The notes under the pieces: model-generated | Databases searched by the model: none | What the model saw: the letters and a program-made list of their open reading frames with translations, nothing else | What the model was told of the DNA's origin: nothing | NCBI RefSeq assembly: GCF_008973755.1 | Contig: NZ_WBOM01000004.1 | Span: forward strand, 186,001-250,000 | From: Nitrincola alkalilacustris | GTDB lineage: Bacteria > Pseudomonadota > Gammaproteobacteria > Pseudomonadales > Balneatricaceae | Length of the DNA stretch: 64,000 nucleotides | Reading direction: 5' to 3' | Shown: one piece after another, positions 27,267 to 36,292 of the stretch | Layout: each line of letters begins with the position of its first letter | How positions within the stretch are numbered: position 1 is the stretch's first letter | Position numbers and translations under genes: made by a program

Positions 27267-28433
27267 ATGCAAAACTCAGTCATCACCCAGTGTCCCAACT
27301 GCGAAGAGCGCTTCAAGGTTACCCCAGGGCAACTGAAGCTTGCTCATGGCAAGGTACGCTGCGGTGAATGCCTGACGGTATTTGATGCACTGGCTTGTGC
27401 AGAGGATAAACCGGAGGTGGCGCCCAGCTATCCGGAAATAGACCGTCGCAAGCCGCAAGCGCCCCCTCAGCAACCACTGGATCTGAAGCCTACTGCACCA
27501 CCCGAACCCTTTATCAGCATCGACCAACAAGTCACACCTCCGGCTGTTACGGCTCCAGTCCCTGCCACCCCTGGCAGCATGACAGGTACAAAACCCTCAA
27601 CTGAGCAGAGGCAGGACCCGACCTTTCAACCGCAACAGATGCAGCCAGTGGCACCCGCTCCAACTCAGGCAACAGCATCCCAGCCTGCAGCACAGTCGAC
27701 ACCTATCCACATGCCGACGCCGACACCTGTTGCAGCACCAGCTCAGAAGCCTGCACCTGTCGCAGCACCGACTCCTGCTCAAACGCCGATGCAGGAGTCA
27801 CCAGCAGCTTTCAGCAGTGGCCTGATGGCAGAGCGGGATGACAGGCCGCAAAGAAGCTCGGCCAAATCAACAACCAGTAGATATCACCCGCCAATGCTGG
27901 ATATCAAACCCGAACCGGTTGTGATGCACATGACAGAAAATGAGTCAGACAACCCCTACAATGTCACCGGATGGCTGCTCGGCACTCTCGTCGCTATCGG
28001 CCTTCTGCTGTTTCAGGTGTTCTGGTTCGAACGTCAGACACTGGCTGCCTATCCCGAGCTGCGCCCGATCTACTATCTGCTGTGTGATCATCTGGATTGC
28101 AGCCTGCACGGCCCCAAGGCGATCGATCAGATCGCAACACGACAACTGATCATCCGCCCCAATCCGTATTTCACCGGTGCGCTCAGCGTATCCGTTGTGC
28201 TGGAAAATCAGACCGCCTTCAATCAACACTTCCCGATACTTCGCCTGATGTTCAATGACACTCAGGGGCGCCATGTCGCCGGTCGAGATTTCAAACCTGA
28301 AGAGTATCTCGATACACAGCGCGTCGACCCGCGTTACATGAGCCCTGGCCAGCCCTTTGAGCTGACGCTGGAGCTGCTGTCGCCCGCCACAGGCACCCTC
28401 GGATATCAGCTTGATCTGCTCCCATACCACTAA
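27267..28433 (+). CDS. Zinc-ribbon and DUF3426 membrane protein
   Basis: A 388-residue protein with four parts. An N-terminal MJ0042-type zinc ribbon has C-x2-C pairs in TQCPNCEERF and KVRCGECLTVF (about 7-38). A long Pro/Ala/Gln-rich linker runs from about 60 to 190. One membrane segment lies at about 230-250 (GWLLGTLVAIGLLLFQVFWF). A C-terminal DUF3426 domain includes LSVSVVLENQTAFNQHFPIL and MSPGQPFELTLELLSPATG, presumably periplasmic. The gene regularly lies between prmA and dusB in gammaproteobacteria. The function is unknown; a sensor or assembly role across the membrane is only a guess. Confidence 0.9.
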   Translation: MQNSVITQCPNCEERFKVTPGQLKLAHGKVRCGECLTVFDALACAEDKPEVAPSYPEIDRRKPQAPPQQPLDLKPTAPPEPFISIDQQVTPPAVTAPVPATPGSMTGTKPSTEQRQDPTFQPQQMQPVAPAPTQATASQPAAQSTPIHMPTPTPVAAPAQKPAPVAAPTPAQTPMQESPAAFSSGLMAERDDRPQRSSAKSTTSRYHPPMLDIKPEPVVMHMTENESDNPYNVTGWLLGTLVAIGLLLFQVFWFERQTLAAYPELRPIYYLLCDHLDCSLHGPKAIDQIATRQLIIRPNPYFTGALSVSVVLENQTAFNQHFPILRLMFNDTQGRHVAGRDFKPEEYLDTQRVDPRYMSPGQPFELTLELLSPATGTLGYQLDLLPYH

Positions 28434-28579
28434 GTTTTCGCCTTGGCAATAGATCATTTTTTCATCAAATACGTCTTGGAGCCCCGGGTTTTAAAGGGTA
28501 TCATTGGCCCCCTTCCGTAAGTAAACCCAGTTCCGCTGCTCAGGCAACGGTAAATATTTGACTCTTTCTAAGGTGCAGT

Positions 28580-29560
28580 ATGTTTCGGGTCGGTCCCCAC
28601 AACATTGAAAGCCAGGTGATTCTGGCACCGATGGCAGGTGTTACCGACAGGCCCTTCAGGCAGCTATGCCGCAGGATGGGTGCTGGACTTGCTGTATCCG
28701 AGATGGTCACCTCCGATACCAATCTCTGGAACACTCGAAAATCCAGCCTTCGACTGGACCATATGGGCGAGACGGGCATCAGATCGGTACAGATCGCGGG
28801 AGCAGACCCTGAGATGATGGCTCATGCCGCGCAGATGAATGTTGAGCGCGGCGCACAGATCATCGACATCAACATGGGCTGCCCGGCCAAAAAGGTATGC
28901 AACAAGGCGGCAGGTTCAGCTCTGTTGCGTGATACCGAACTGGTCACGCAGATTCTGGAAGCGGTGGTTCAGGCGGTGGATGTCCCTGTAACGCTGAAGA
29001 TTCGCACCGGCTGGTCTCCTGATCAGCGCAATGGCGTCAAGATCGCGCAGATTGCTCAAGCGGTGGGTATCCAGGCACTGGCTGTGCATGGACGTACGCG
29101 CGCCGACAAGTATCAAGGTGCAGCAGAGTATGAAACCCTGGCCAGAATCAGAGATGCCATCACTATCCCACTGTTTGCAAACGGTGACATCGACTCCCCA
29201 CAGAAAGCTCGTCAGGTGCTGGACTACTGTGGTGCCGATGCGGTCATGATCGGTCGAGCTGCGCAGGGCCGACCCTGGATGATCCGTGAGATAGATCATT
29301 ACCTGCGTTCAGGCGAGTTATTACCCGCCCCGGAAATGAGTGAAATACAACAGATACTGAACGATCACATGCAGGAGCTGCACACCTTTTACGGTGAGTT
29401 CATGGGCGTACGCATTTCACGCAAACATATCGGTTGGTATCTACAGCAGCATCGGAATGGGTCAGACCTACGGAAGCATTTCAACACTTTGGAAACAGCA
29501 GATGAGCAGATTGCAGCCCTTGCCGACATCTTCACTTCGACGCAGCCTGCAGCTGCCTGA
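28580..29560 (+). CDS. dusB: tRNA-dihydrouridine synthase B
   Basis: DusB reduces uridines in the tRNA D-loop with FMN and NADPH. The 326-residue TIM-barrel protein has the FMN-site start VILAPMAGVTDRPFRQLC, the catalytic Cys in NMGCPAKKVCNKAAGSALLR (about 100-119), the phosphate-binding HGRTRADKYQGAAEYE and the helical C-terminal tRNA-binding domain GVRISRKHIGWYLQQH. It stands directly before fis (16 bases between stop and ATG). In enterobacteria dusB and fis form an operon under growth-rate control, and the same is inferred here. Confidence 0.96.
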   Translation: MFRVGPHNIESQVILAPMAGVTDRPFRQLCRRMGAGLAVSEMVTSDTNLWNTRKSSLRLDHMGETGIRSVQIAGADPEMMAHAAQMNVERGAQIIDINMGCPAKKVCNKAAGSALLRDTELVTQILEAVVQAVDVPVTLKIRTGWSPDQRNGVKIAQIAQAVGIQALAVHGRTRADKYQGAAEYETLARIRDAITIPLFANGDIDSPQKARQVLDYCGADAVMIGRAAQGRPWMIREIDHYLRSGELLPAPEMSEIQQILNDHMQELHTFYGEFMGVRISRKHIGWYLQQHRNGSDLRKHFNTLETADEQIAALADIFTSTQPAAA

Positions 29561-29576
29561 GAGTCAGGATCAGCTA

Positions 29577-29867
29577 ATGAACACCATGGACACCAAAAAC
29601 GTGAAGCAAATCAACACCGCTCAGCCAGCGAAACTGGCGCAGAAAACTCTGCGCGATTATGTTCAGCACTCCATGACCAGCTACTTCAAGCAGCTGGATG
29701 GGCAGCCGGTTACGGATGTCTATCAGATGGTTCTGGCCGAAATTGAAGCCCCCCTGTTTGAAAGCGTCATGGCGTACACCAAGGACAATCAGACCAAGGC
29801 ATCAGAGATGCTCGGTCTGAACCGCGGCACCCTGCGCAAGAAACTGAAACAGTACGGACTGCTGTAA
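29577..29867 (+). CDS. fis: DNA-binding protein Fis
   Basis: Fis is a nucleoid protein that bends DNA and activates rRNA and other promoters during fast growth. The ATG at 29577 (AGGAT upstream) gives 96 residues. The N-terminal half contains LRDYVQHSMTSYFKQLDGQP. The C-terminal helix-turn-helix QTKASEMLGLNRGTLRKKLK is almost identical to that of enterobacterial Fis. An open frame extends upstream inside dusB but is not used. purH starts 36 bases later. Confidence 0.96.
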   Translation: MNTMDTKNVKQINTAQPAKLAQKTLRDYVQHSMTSYFKQLDGQPVTDVYQMVLAEIEAPLFESVMAYTKDNQTKASEMLGLNRGTLRKKLKQYGLL

Positions 29868-29903
29868 GCCAATCAAACTCTGAACGCCGGAAACCGTAAT
29901 ACT

Positions 29904-31487
29904 ATGTCTGAGCAGAAAGTAACCCCGATTCGCCGTGCGCTGATCAGCGTATCCGACAAAACCGGTATCGTCGAATTTGCCCGATCTCTGACCGAGCTGG
30001 GAGTCGAGATACTCTCGACCGGTGGCACCTTCAAACTGCTGTGTGATAACAAGATTCCAGCCATTGAAGTATCTGACCACACCGGATTTCCGGAGATGAT
30101 GGATGGCCGGGTCAAGACCCTGCATCCGAAAATCCATGGCGGCATTCTCGGTCGTCGTGGTCAGGACGATGCCGTCATGACCGAGCATGGCATCGCGCCA
30201 ATCGACATGGTGGTAGTGAATCTCTATCCCTTCGCGCAGACCATCGCACGCGCTGACTGCGACCTGCCGATGGCGATCGAGAACATCGATATCGGTGGTC
30301 CGACCATGGTTCGCTCTGCCGCGAAGAACCACAAGGACGTTGCCATTATTGTCAATGCCTCTGACTACGACCGCGTCCTGAAAGAACTCGCCGAGCAGCA
30401 GGGGCTGAGCCACTCCACTCGCTTTGATCTTGCCGTGCGTGCATTTGAGCATACGGCAGCCTACGACGGCATGATCGCCAACTATCTTGGTGCGGTAGTC
30501 GAAGGTGATGAGGAGGTGGCAGCGGATTTTCCACGCACCTTCAACACCCAGTTCATCAAGGTGCAGGAGATGCGTTACGGTGAAAACCCGCATCAGCGTG
30601 CTGCCTTCTATCGTGAAGAGAATCCGGCAGAACCCTCTGTGTCTACGGCTCGCCAGGTACAGGGCAAAGCGTTGTCATACAACAATGTGGCCGATACCGA
30701 TGCTGCGCTGGAGTGTGTCAAGCCTTTCCGCGATCCTGCCTGCGTTATCGTCAAGCATGCCAACCCCTGCGGCGTGGCGATCGGCAGCGATATTCTGGAA
30801 GCCTACAATCGTGCTTTCCAGACCGACCCAACCTCTGCCTTCGGCGGTATCATCGCTTTCAACCGCACACTCGACGGCAAAACCGCTCAGGCGATTGTCG
30901 ATCGTCAGTTTGTTGAAGTGATCATCGCACCTGAAGTGACTCAGGAAGCCTCCGATATCATTGCCAGCAAACCCAATGTGCGCCTGCTCGAATGCGGCAT
31001 GTGGGATGCACAGCGTGCTCATGCCTTCGATTACAAACGTGTCAATGGTGGCCTGCTGATTCAGGATCGTGATCTGGGTATGATCGACGCTTCGCAGTTG
31101 CGTATCGTCTCTCAGCGCCAGCCCACTGAAGATGAGATCCGCGACCTGCTGTTCTGCTGGGAAGTGGCCAAGTTCGTCAAGTCCAATGCGATCGTTTATG
31201 CCCGTGATGGCCAGACCATCGGTATCGGTGCCGGCCAGATGAGCCGCGTCTATTCCGCTCGTATTGCGGCGATCAAAGCCGCTGACGAAGGGCTTGAAGT
31301 GAAGGGTTCCGTGATGGCATCTGATGCTTTCTTCCCCTTCCGTGACGGTATCGACTCAGCTGCCGAAACAGGTATTACTGCGGTAATTCAGCCAGGTGGC
31401 TCAATGCGCGATCAGGAAGTGATTGATGCAGCCAATGAGCATGGCATGGCCATGGTCTTCACCGGTATGCGCCATTTCCGCCACTGA
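29904..31487 (+). CDS. purH: Bifunctional AICAR transformylase/IMP cyclohydrolase
   Basis: PurH performs the last two steps of IMP synthesis: formyl transfer from 10-formyl-THF to AICAR, then ring closure. The 527-residue protein carries the N-terminal cyclohydrolase domain ([50 protein letters not shown]) and the C-terminal transformylase domain ([26 protein letters not shown] with the catalytic Lys-His, IIQ-type tail [13 protein letters not shown]). Length is normal. purD follows after 16 bases, giving purHD. Confidence 0.97.
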   Translation: MSEQKVTPIRRALISVSDKTGIVEFARSLTELGVEILSTGGTFKLLCDNKIPAIEVSDHTGFPEMMDGRVKTLHPKIHGGILGRRGQDDAVMTEHGIAPIDMVVVNLYPFAQTIARADCDLPMAIENIDIGGPTMVRSAAKNHKDVAIIVNASDYDRVLKELAEQQGLSHSTRFDLAVRAFEHTAAYDGMIANYLGAVVEGDEEVAADFPRTFNTQFIKVQEMRYGENPHQRAAFYREENPAEPSVSTARQVQGKALSYNNVADTDAALECVKPFRDPACVIVKHANPCGVAIGSDILEAYNRAFQTDPTSAFGGIIAFNRTLDGKTAQAIVDRQFVEVIIAPEVTQEASDIIASKPNVRLLECGMWDAQRAHAFDYKRVNGGLLIQDRDLGMIDASQLRIVSQRQPTEDEIRDLLFCWEVAKFVKSNAIVYARDGQTIGIGAGQMSRVYSARIAAIKAADEGLEVKGSVMASDAFFPFRDGIDSAAETGITAVIQPGGSMRDQEVIDAANEHGMAMVFTGMRHFRH

Positions 31488-31503
31488 CAGACAGGAACTG
31501 CTG

Positions 31504-32787
31504 ATGAACATTCTGATTATAGGGTCCGGTGGACGTGAACATGCGCTGGCCTGGTCCTGTGCACGTGATGCAGCCGTTGAGAAGGTTTTCGTTGCCCCCG
31601 GCAATGCGGCAACTGCCCTTGAAAACAAGCTGCAGAACATCGCCATCGACAGTATGGATATCGACGGCTTGATCGACTTTGCCAGACGCGAAGCGATTGA
31701 TCTGACGATCGTTGGCCCCGAAGCGCCACTGGTGGCGGGTGTGGTGAATCGTTTTCAGGATGCAGGTCTGCGCATATTCGGTCCTACCGAAGGTGCCGCT
31801 CAGCTCGAAGGCTCCAAGGCGTTCACCAAGGACTTTCTGGCGCGCCATCAGATCCCGACGGCTGAGTATCAGAACTTTACCGACCTGGAAGCGGCTCTTG
31901 CCTATGTGCGCGAGAAAGGCGCGCCGATCGTGATCAAGGCCGATGGTCTGGCTGCGGGCAAGGGCGTGATCGTCGCCATGACTCTGCAGGAAGCAGAAGC
32001 TGCCGTTCGCGATATGCTGGCTGGAAACGCCTTTGGCGATGCCGGGCACCGCGTGGTGATCGAGGAGTTTCTTGAAGGCGAGGAAGCCTCCTACATTGTC
32101 ATGGTTGATGGCGAGCATGTGCTGCCAATGGCCACCAGCCAGGATCACAAGCGTGTCGGTAAGGGCGATACCGGCCCCAACACCGGCGGTATGGGTGCAT
32201 ACTCACCCGCACCGGTCGTGACACCCGAGATCGAGCAGCGTGTGCTGGACGAAGTGATCATGCCAACTGTTCGCGGCATGGCCGCCGAAGGCAACAGTTA
32301 TACGGGCTTTCTGTATGCCGGGCTGATGATCACCAGCGACGGCACACCCAAAGTGATCGAGTACAACTGCCGTTTCGGTGACCCCGAAACCCAACCGATC
32401 ATGATGCGCCTGCGCTCCAGTCTGGTAGAAATGTGCAACGCCGCACTCGACAAGCGCCTGGATCAGGTGACTGCTGACTGGGACCCGCGCCGTGCGCTGG
32501 GTGTTGTGATGGCTGCCGGTGGTTATCCCGACAGCTATGCCAAGGGGGACGCGATCAGCTTCCCGGACAGCTACCCTGCCAACACCAAGGTGTTCCAGGC
32601 CGGTACCCAGCTCAAGGATGGTCAGGTAGTTACCGCAGGCGGTCGTGTGCTGTGCGTAACAGCTCTGGGGGATACTGTCACCGAAGCTCAGCGCAAGGCC
32701 TATGAGGTCGTTAATCAGATCAGCTGGAAGGGTGCCTTCTTCCGCGATGATATCGGCTATCGTGCGATTGCCAGAGAGCAGAACTAA
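31504..32787 (+). CDS. purD: Phosphoribosylamine-glycine ligase
   Basis: PurD joins phosphoribosylamine and glycine with ATP in purine synthesis. The ATG at 31504 gives 427 residues starting [23 protein letters not shown]-grasp features: [59 protein letters not shown], and the metal site [20 protein letters not shown]. The upstream open frame inside purH is not used. A strong terminator follows at 32821-32857. Confidence 0.97.
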   Translation: MNILIIGSGGREHALAWSCARDAAVEKVFVAPGNAATALENKLQNIAIDSMDIDGLIDFARREAIDLTIVGPEAPLVAGVVNRFQDAGLRIFGPTEGAAQLEGSKAFTKDFLARHQIPTAEYQNFTDLEAALAYVREKGAPIVIKADGLAAGKGVIVAMTLQEAEAAVRDMLAGNAFGDAGHRVVIEEFLEGEEASYIVMVDGEHVLPMATSQDHKRVGKGDTGPNTGGMGAYSPAPVVTPEIEQRVLDEVIMPTVRGMAAEGNSYTGFLYAGLMITSDGTPKVIEYNCRFGDPETQPIMMRLRSSLVEMCNAALDKRLDQVTADWDPRRALGVVMAAGGYPDSYAKGDAISFPDSYPANTKVFQAGTQLKDGQVVTAGGRVLCVTALGDTVTEAQRKAYEVVNQISWKGAFFRDDIGYRAIAREQN

Positions 32788-32820
32788 GCACTCGCTGCCC
32801 TGTTATCTGACACAAGCACT

Positions 32821-32857
32821 CGCGCCGATCCCTGATGGGGTCGGCGCGACTTTTGTT
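32821..32857 (+). terminator. Rho-independent terminator of purHD
   Basis: CGCGCCGATCCC (32821-32832) pairs with GGGGTCGGCGCG (32837-32848), twelve pairs with one T-G, around the loop TGAT. ACTTTTGTT follows. Confidence 0.85.
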
Positions 32858-33156
32858 AAAAAATCATCACGAAGCACATATTTTGTGCGATGCAGCATAT
32901 CATCCCTGTAAACTATTCAACACGCCTGCTTTCAGTCCACTCAGCTCCGTGCTGCAGCTGCTAAAAAGTCAATTCCCGCCTCAAATAGCTCTCTGGTTTG
33001 CCTGAACTTTCGTCCCTTTTGTGCTATCACAAAAGAGGAGTAGATATTCACAAGAGCGTCACTCCAGACAGATCAATACAGGATCTGTGACAACAAAACA
33101 CAACAGAATCTGAATACCCGTTTTCCAACAGCAAGAATCATGCGGAGGATCCCGAC
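32858..33156 (+). promoter_or_regulatory. Regulatory region upstream of the leucine dehydrogenase operon
   Basis: Including the purHD terminator, 369 bases lie between purD and the leucine dehydrogenase gene. The region contains two related inverted repeats: GCACA-N5-TGTGC at 32874-32888 and the perfect CTTTTGTG-CTAT-CACAAAAG at 33016-33035. Both contain TTTTGTG, as expected for two sites of one dimeric repressor or activator. A GGAGG ribosome-binding site precedes the ATG at 33157. No open frame of note is present. Confidence 0.5.
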
Positions 33157-34212
33157 ATGTTGCAACAGATGGAAAACGCAGGGCTCAGCGATCTGCACCT
33201 AGGGCTGGATCCTGCCAGTGGCATGCGCGCCATCATTGCCATCCATTCAACCACACTAGGCCCCGCCATAGGCGGATGCCGTTTCATCCATTACGATCAG
33301 GAAGAGGATGCCATCACCGATGCTCTTCGCCTGGCAAGAGGAATGACCTATAAAGCCGCACTGGCAGGACTGCCTCACGGCGGCGGTAAGGCCGTACTGA
33401 TAAAACCCAAAGTTGATTTCAATCGAACAGAAATGATGTCCGCATTCGGACGTTTCATTCATACCCTCAAGGGTCGTTACATCACCGCCATGGACAGTGG
33501 CACAGAAGTGTCCGACATGGACATCATTGCCAGCGAAACGCCCTATGCCAGCTGTACCAGCGCCAGCGGAGACCCCTCTCCTCACACCGCACTGGGCGTA
33601 TTTGAAGGCATCCAGGCCGCCGTGCGTTTCACCCTCGGCAGAGATGATCTCAGAGGTATCCATGTTGCACTGCAGGGGTTGGGGCATGTCGGGTTCGAGC
33701 TGGCTGCCAGATTGCATGCAGCCGGCGCCAGACTCACCGTCACAGATATCGATATCAGCAAGGTGGACAGCTGTGTGCGATCCTTCGGTGCCGATGCGGT
33801 CAATGCTGATGAGATCTATGGCGTCAACTGCGATCTCTTCTGCCCCTGCGGCCTGGGGGCAGTGCTCAACCCTGAAACCATCTCCCGGTTGAAGTGCAAA
33901 ATGGTGGCCGGCAGCGCCAACAATCAACTCAGCAAAGGCAGCGATGGCGACCTGCTGCATGGCCGCGACATACTCTATGCCCCTGACTATGTGATCAATG
34001 CCGGCGGGCTGATTCATGTTGCCCTGAACCATGCGCAAGCCGACAAAATGGCCATCCGCAACAAGGTATTGACCATTGGCCAGACGCTGAGTGACCTGTT
34101 TACGCGCGCCGCTGCGGCACAGATGCCGGTACACCGTATTGCCGACCAACAGGCCGAAGTGATATTGCAACAGGGCAACACACGACCATCTTTCAGCTGT
34201 GATACTGCCTGA
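33157..34212 (+). CDS. Leucine dehydrogenase (Glu/Leu/Phe/Val dehydrogenase family)
   Basis: A 351-residue NAD-dependent amino acid dehydrogenase that deaminates leucine, valine or isoleucine to the 2-oxo acids. Features: HSTTLGPAIGGCRFI near the start, the glycine-rich substrate loop LAGLPHGGGKAVLIKPK with the binding Lys, the catalytic Asp/Lys area YITAMDSGTEVSDMDII, and the Rossmann motif VALQGLGHVGFELAARLHAA (about 171-190). The size fits leucine rather than glutamate dehydrogenases. It heads an operon with E1alpha, E1beta and E2 of a 2-oxoacid dehydrogenase, which supports branched-chain amino acids as substrates. Confidence 0.9.
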   Translation: MLQQMENAGLSDLHLGLDPASGMRAIIAIHSTTLGPAIGGCRFIHYDQEEDAITDALRLARGMTYKAALAGLPHGGGKAVLIKPKVDFNRTEMMSAFGRFIHTLKGRYITAMDSGTEVSDMDIIASETPYASCTSASGDPSPHTALGVFEGIQAAVRFTLGRDDLRGIHVALQGLGHVGFELAARLHAAGARLTVTDIDISKVDSCVRSFGADAVNADEIYGVNCDLFCPCGLGAVLNPETISRLKCKMVAGSANNQLSKGSDGDLLHGRDILYAPDYVINAGGLIHVALNHAQADKMAIRNKVLTIGQTLSDLFTRAAAAQMPVHRIADQQAEVILQQGNTRPSFSCDTA

Positions 34213-34227
34213 CACGGAGGAACGATC

Positions 34228-35316
34228 ATGAGTGAACTTGTCTATCGGGGAGAGATTCAGCTGACCCGCTATCTGGCTGATGACGGAACACCTCTGGGCC
34301 CTCTGCCCGGCTGGGCGCAGGGACCCGATCCACTGACCGGTTATTACCGTCAGATGGTGCTGGCCCGTCAGTTCGACACCAAGGCTATTGCCCTGCAACG
34401 CACCGGACAGCTGGGTACCTACGCCTCACTGCTGGGCGCCGAGGCGATAGATGTCGTCACCGCCTGCCTGATGCAACCCAGCGATGTGCTGGTGCCCTAC
34501 TACCGCAACCATATCATGCAGGTGATACGTGGCGCCGAGATGCACGAAGTGCTGCTTTACTGGGGCGGAGATGAACGCGGTAATGCCTGCCCCGGCATGA
34601 ATCAGGATCTGCCTAACTGTGTCCCGATCGCCACGCAATGCCTGCATGCCAGTGGTGTTGCCAGTGCCATCAAGATACGGGATGAGAAGCGTGCCGTTCT
34701 CACCATGATCGGTGATGGTGGCACCTCCAAGGGCGACTTTATGGAAGCAATCAATGTCGCCGGTGCCTGGCAGCTACCGGTCGTATTCCTGGTCAATAAC
34801 AATCAGTGGGCGATATCAGTACCGCGATCCAGACAGACCTGCGCTCAGACACTGGCACAGAAAGCACTGGGTGCCGGTATTCGCGGTGAACAGGTGGATG
34901 GTAATGATGCCATCGCGCTGCACGAAGTGATTTCACGCGCGCTTGAACAGGCACGTCAGGGTAAGGGACCAACACTGATTGAGGCGCTGAGCTATCGTCT
35001 GTCGGACCATACCACTGCTGATGATGCCACGCGCTATCGTGAGCAGAGCGAGCTCAAAGCGGCCTGGGAAAGAGAACCGGTACAGCGGCTGCGCAACTAT
35101 CTGCATCAATGTGGTCACTGGGATGAAAGCCGCGAGCAGGCCCTGCTTGAGGAGACCAAAACAACAGTGCAGTCGGCGGTTGAACAGTACCTGGCCACTC
35201 CCTCCCAACCTGTGGATGATCTGTTCGATTATCTTTATGAGGAGTGCCCGCCGGGACTCGCAGAACAACGCGAGCAAGCTCGACAGAAAATGGCCGGAGG
35301 TGAGCATCATGAGTAA
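34228..35316 (+). CDS. 2-oxoacid dehydrogenase E1 alpha subunit (branched-chain type)
   Basis: A 362-residue thiamine-diphosphate enzyme subunit that decarboxylates branched-chain 2-oxo acids. Features: GYYRQMVLARQFDTKAIALQ, VPYYRNHIMQVIRGA, the TPP motif beginning at MIGDGGTSKGDFMEAINVAG and ending VFLVNNNQWAIS, and the phosphorylation-loop-like LSYRLSDHTTADDATRYRE. A GGAGG site precedes the ATG. It follows leucine dehydrogenase after 15 bases, and its stop overlaps the E1beta start by eight bases. Database names often say pyruvate dehydrogenase, but the context argues for branched-chain oxo acids. Confidence 0.9.
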   Translation: MSELVYRGEIQLTRYLADDGTPLGPLPGWAQGPDPLTGYYRQMVLARQFDTKAIALQRTGQLGTYASLLGAEAIDVVTACLMQPSDVLVPYYRNHIMQVIRGAEMHEVLLYWGGDERGNACPGMNQDLPNCVPIATQCLHASGVASAIKIRDEKRAVLTMIGDGGTSKGDFMEAINVAGAWQLPVVFLVNNNQWAISVPRSRQTCAQTLAQKALGAGIRGEQVDGNDAIALHEVISRALEQARQGKGPTLIEALSYRLSDHTTADDATRYREQSELKAAWEREPVQRLRNYLHQCGHWDESREQALLEETKTTVQSAVEQYLATPSQPVDDLFDYLYEECPPGLAEQREQARQKMAGGEHHE

Positions 35317-36292
35317 TGCCATTACAATGATAGAAGCCGTCAACCTGGCACTGGCAAGAGCCATGACCGATGATCCGGATGTGATCCTGCTGGGTGAAGA
35401 TATCGCCACCAACGGTGGTGTGTTTCGTGCCACTGTAGGCCTGCTGGAACAGTTCGGCGAACGCCGCGTCATCGATACACCACTGGCCGAAACCATGATT
35501 GGCGGTCTGGCGGTAGGGATGTCCACTCAGGGCCTGCGACCTGTGGCCGAGATCCAATTCATGGGCTTTATCTTTCCGGCGCTGGATCACCTGATCGCCC
35601 ATGCCGCGCGCATGCGCAACCGCACACGTGGTCGCCTGCACTGCCCACTGGTATTGCGCGCACCCTTCGGCGGCGGCATACGTGCGCCGGAACATCACTC
35701 TGAAAGCACAGAAACCTTAATGGCTCATATTCCGGGGTTGCGTGTGGTGATCCCCTCCTCTCCCGCGCGTGCCTATGGCCTGCTGCTGGCGGCCATTCGC
35801 TGCAATGATCCTGTCGTATTCCTGGAGCCCAAACGCATCTACCGTGCCAGCAAAACCCTGGTTGAAGACAATGGCCAGGCCCTGCCTCTGGACACCTGTT
35901 TTACCCTGCGTGAAGGGGGTGATATCACCCTGATCTGTTGGGGGGCTGTGGTACAGGAAACGCTTGAAGCCGCCACCCGACTCGCCGACAAAGGGATCGG
36001 CTGTGAGGTGATAGATGTCGCAACCCTGAACCCAATCGATCACGATACGCTGCTGGCGTCGGTCAGTCGTACCGGGCGCTGCGTCATCATTCATGAAGCC
36101 CCGCGTCATGGTGGCATGGGGGCAGAGATCGCAGCCACCCTGGCGGAGAAAGCACTGTTATCGCTGCAGGCTCCGATCCGCCGCGTGACCGGTTACGACG
36201 CCGTCATGCCCTACTATCGAAATGAGCAGATCTACCTCCCCAGTGTCGAGGACATTATGAGCGCTGTTGAACAAACCATGGAGTTCGTCTGA
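35309..36292 (+). CDS. 2-oxoacid dehydrogenase E1 beta subunit
   Basis: This 327-residue partner of E1alpha starts at the ATG at 35309, giving MSNAITMIEAVNLALARAMT; the long upstream extension of the frame lies inside E1alpha and is discarded. Features: DPDVILLGEDIATNGGVFRA, RVIDTPLAETMIGGLAVGMS, EIQFMGFIFPALDHLIAHAA, RAPFGGGIRAPEHHSEST and VFLEPKRIYRA; the C-terminal part CEVIDVATLNPIDHDTLLAS is the transketolase C domain. Its stop overlaps the E2 start (TGATG). Together with E1alpha it forms the usual alpha2beta2 tetramer. Confidence 0.93.
   Translation: MSNAITMIEAVNLALARAMTDDPDVILLGEDIATNGGVFRATVGLLEQFGERRVIDTPLAETMIGGLAVGMSTQGLRPVAEIQFMGFIFPALDHLIAHAARMRNRTRGRLHCPLVLRAPFGGGIRAPEHHSESTETLMAHIPGLRVVIPSSPARAYGLLLAAIRCNDPVVFLEPKRIYRASKTLVEDNGQALPLDTCFTLREGGDITLICWGAVVQETLEAATRLADKGIGCEVIDVATLNPIDHDTLLASVSRTGRCVIIHEAPRHGGMGAEIAATLAEKALLSLQAPIRRVTGYDAVMPYYRNEQIYLPSVEDIMSAVEQTMEFV

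Noticed and set aside
33016-33035. Crp site upstream of leucine dehydrogenase
   Set aside because: TGTG and CACA arms are only four bases apart; Crp sites need TGTGA-N6-TCACA spacing.
33256-34398. 380-residue open frame antisense to leucine dehydrogenase
   Set aside because: It lies entirely opposite conserved coding sequence, has no domain pattern and an His/Gly/Cys-rich composition typical of complementary-strand frames.
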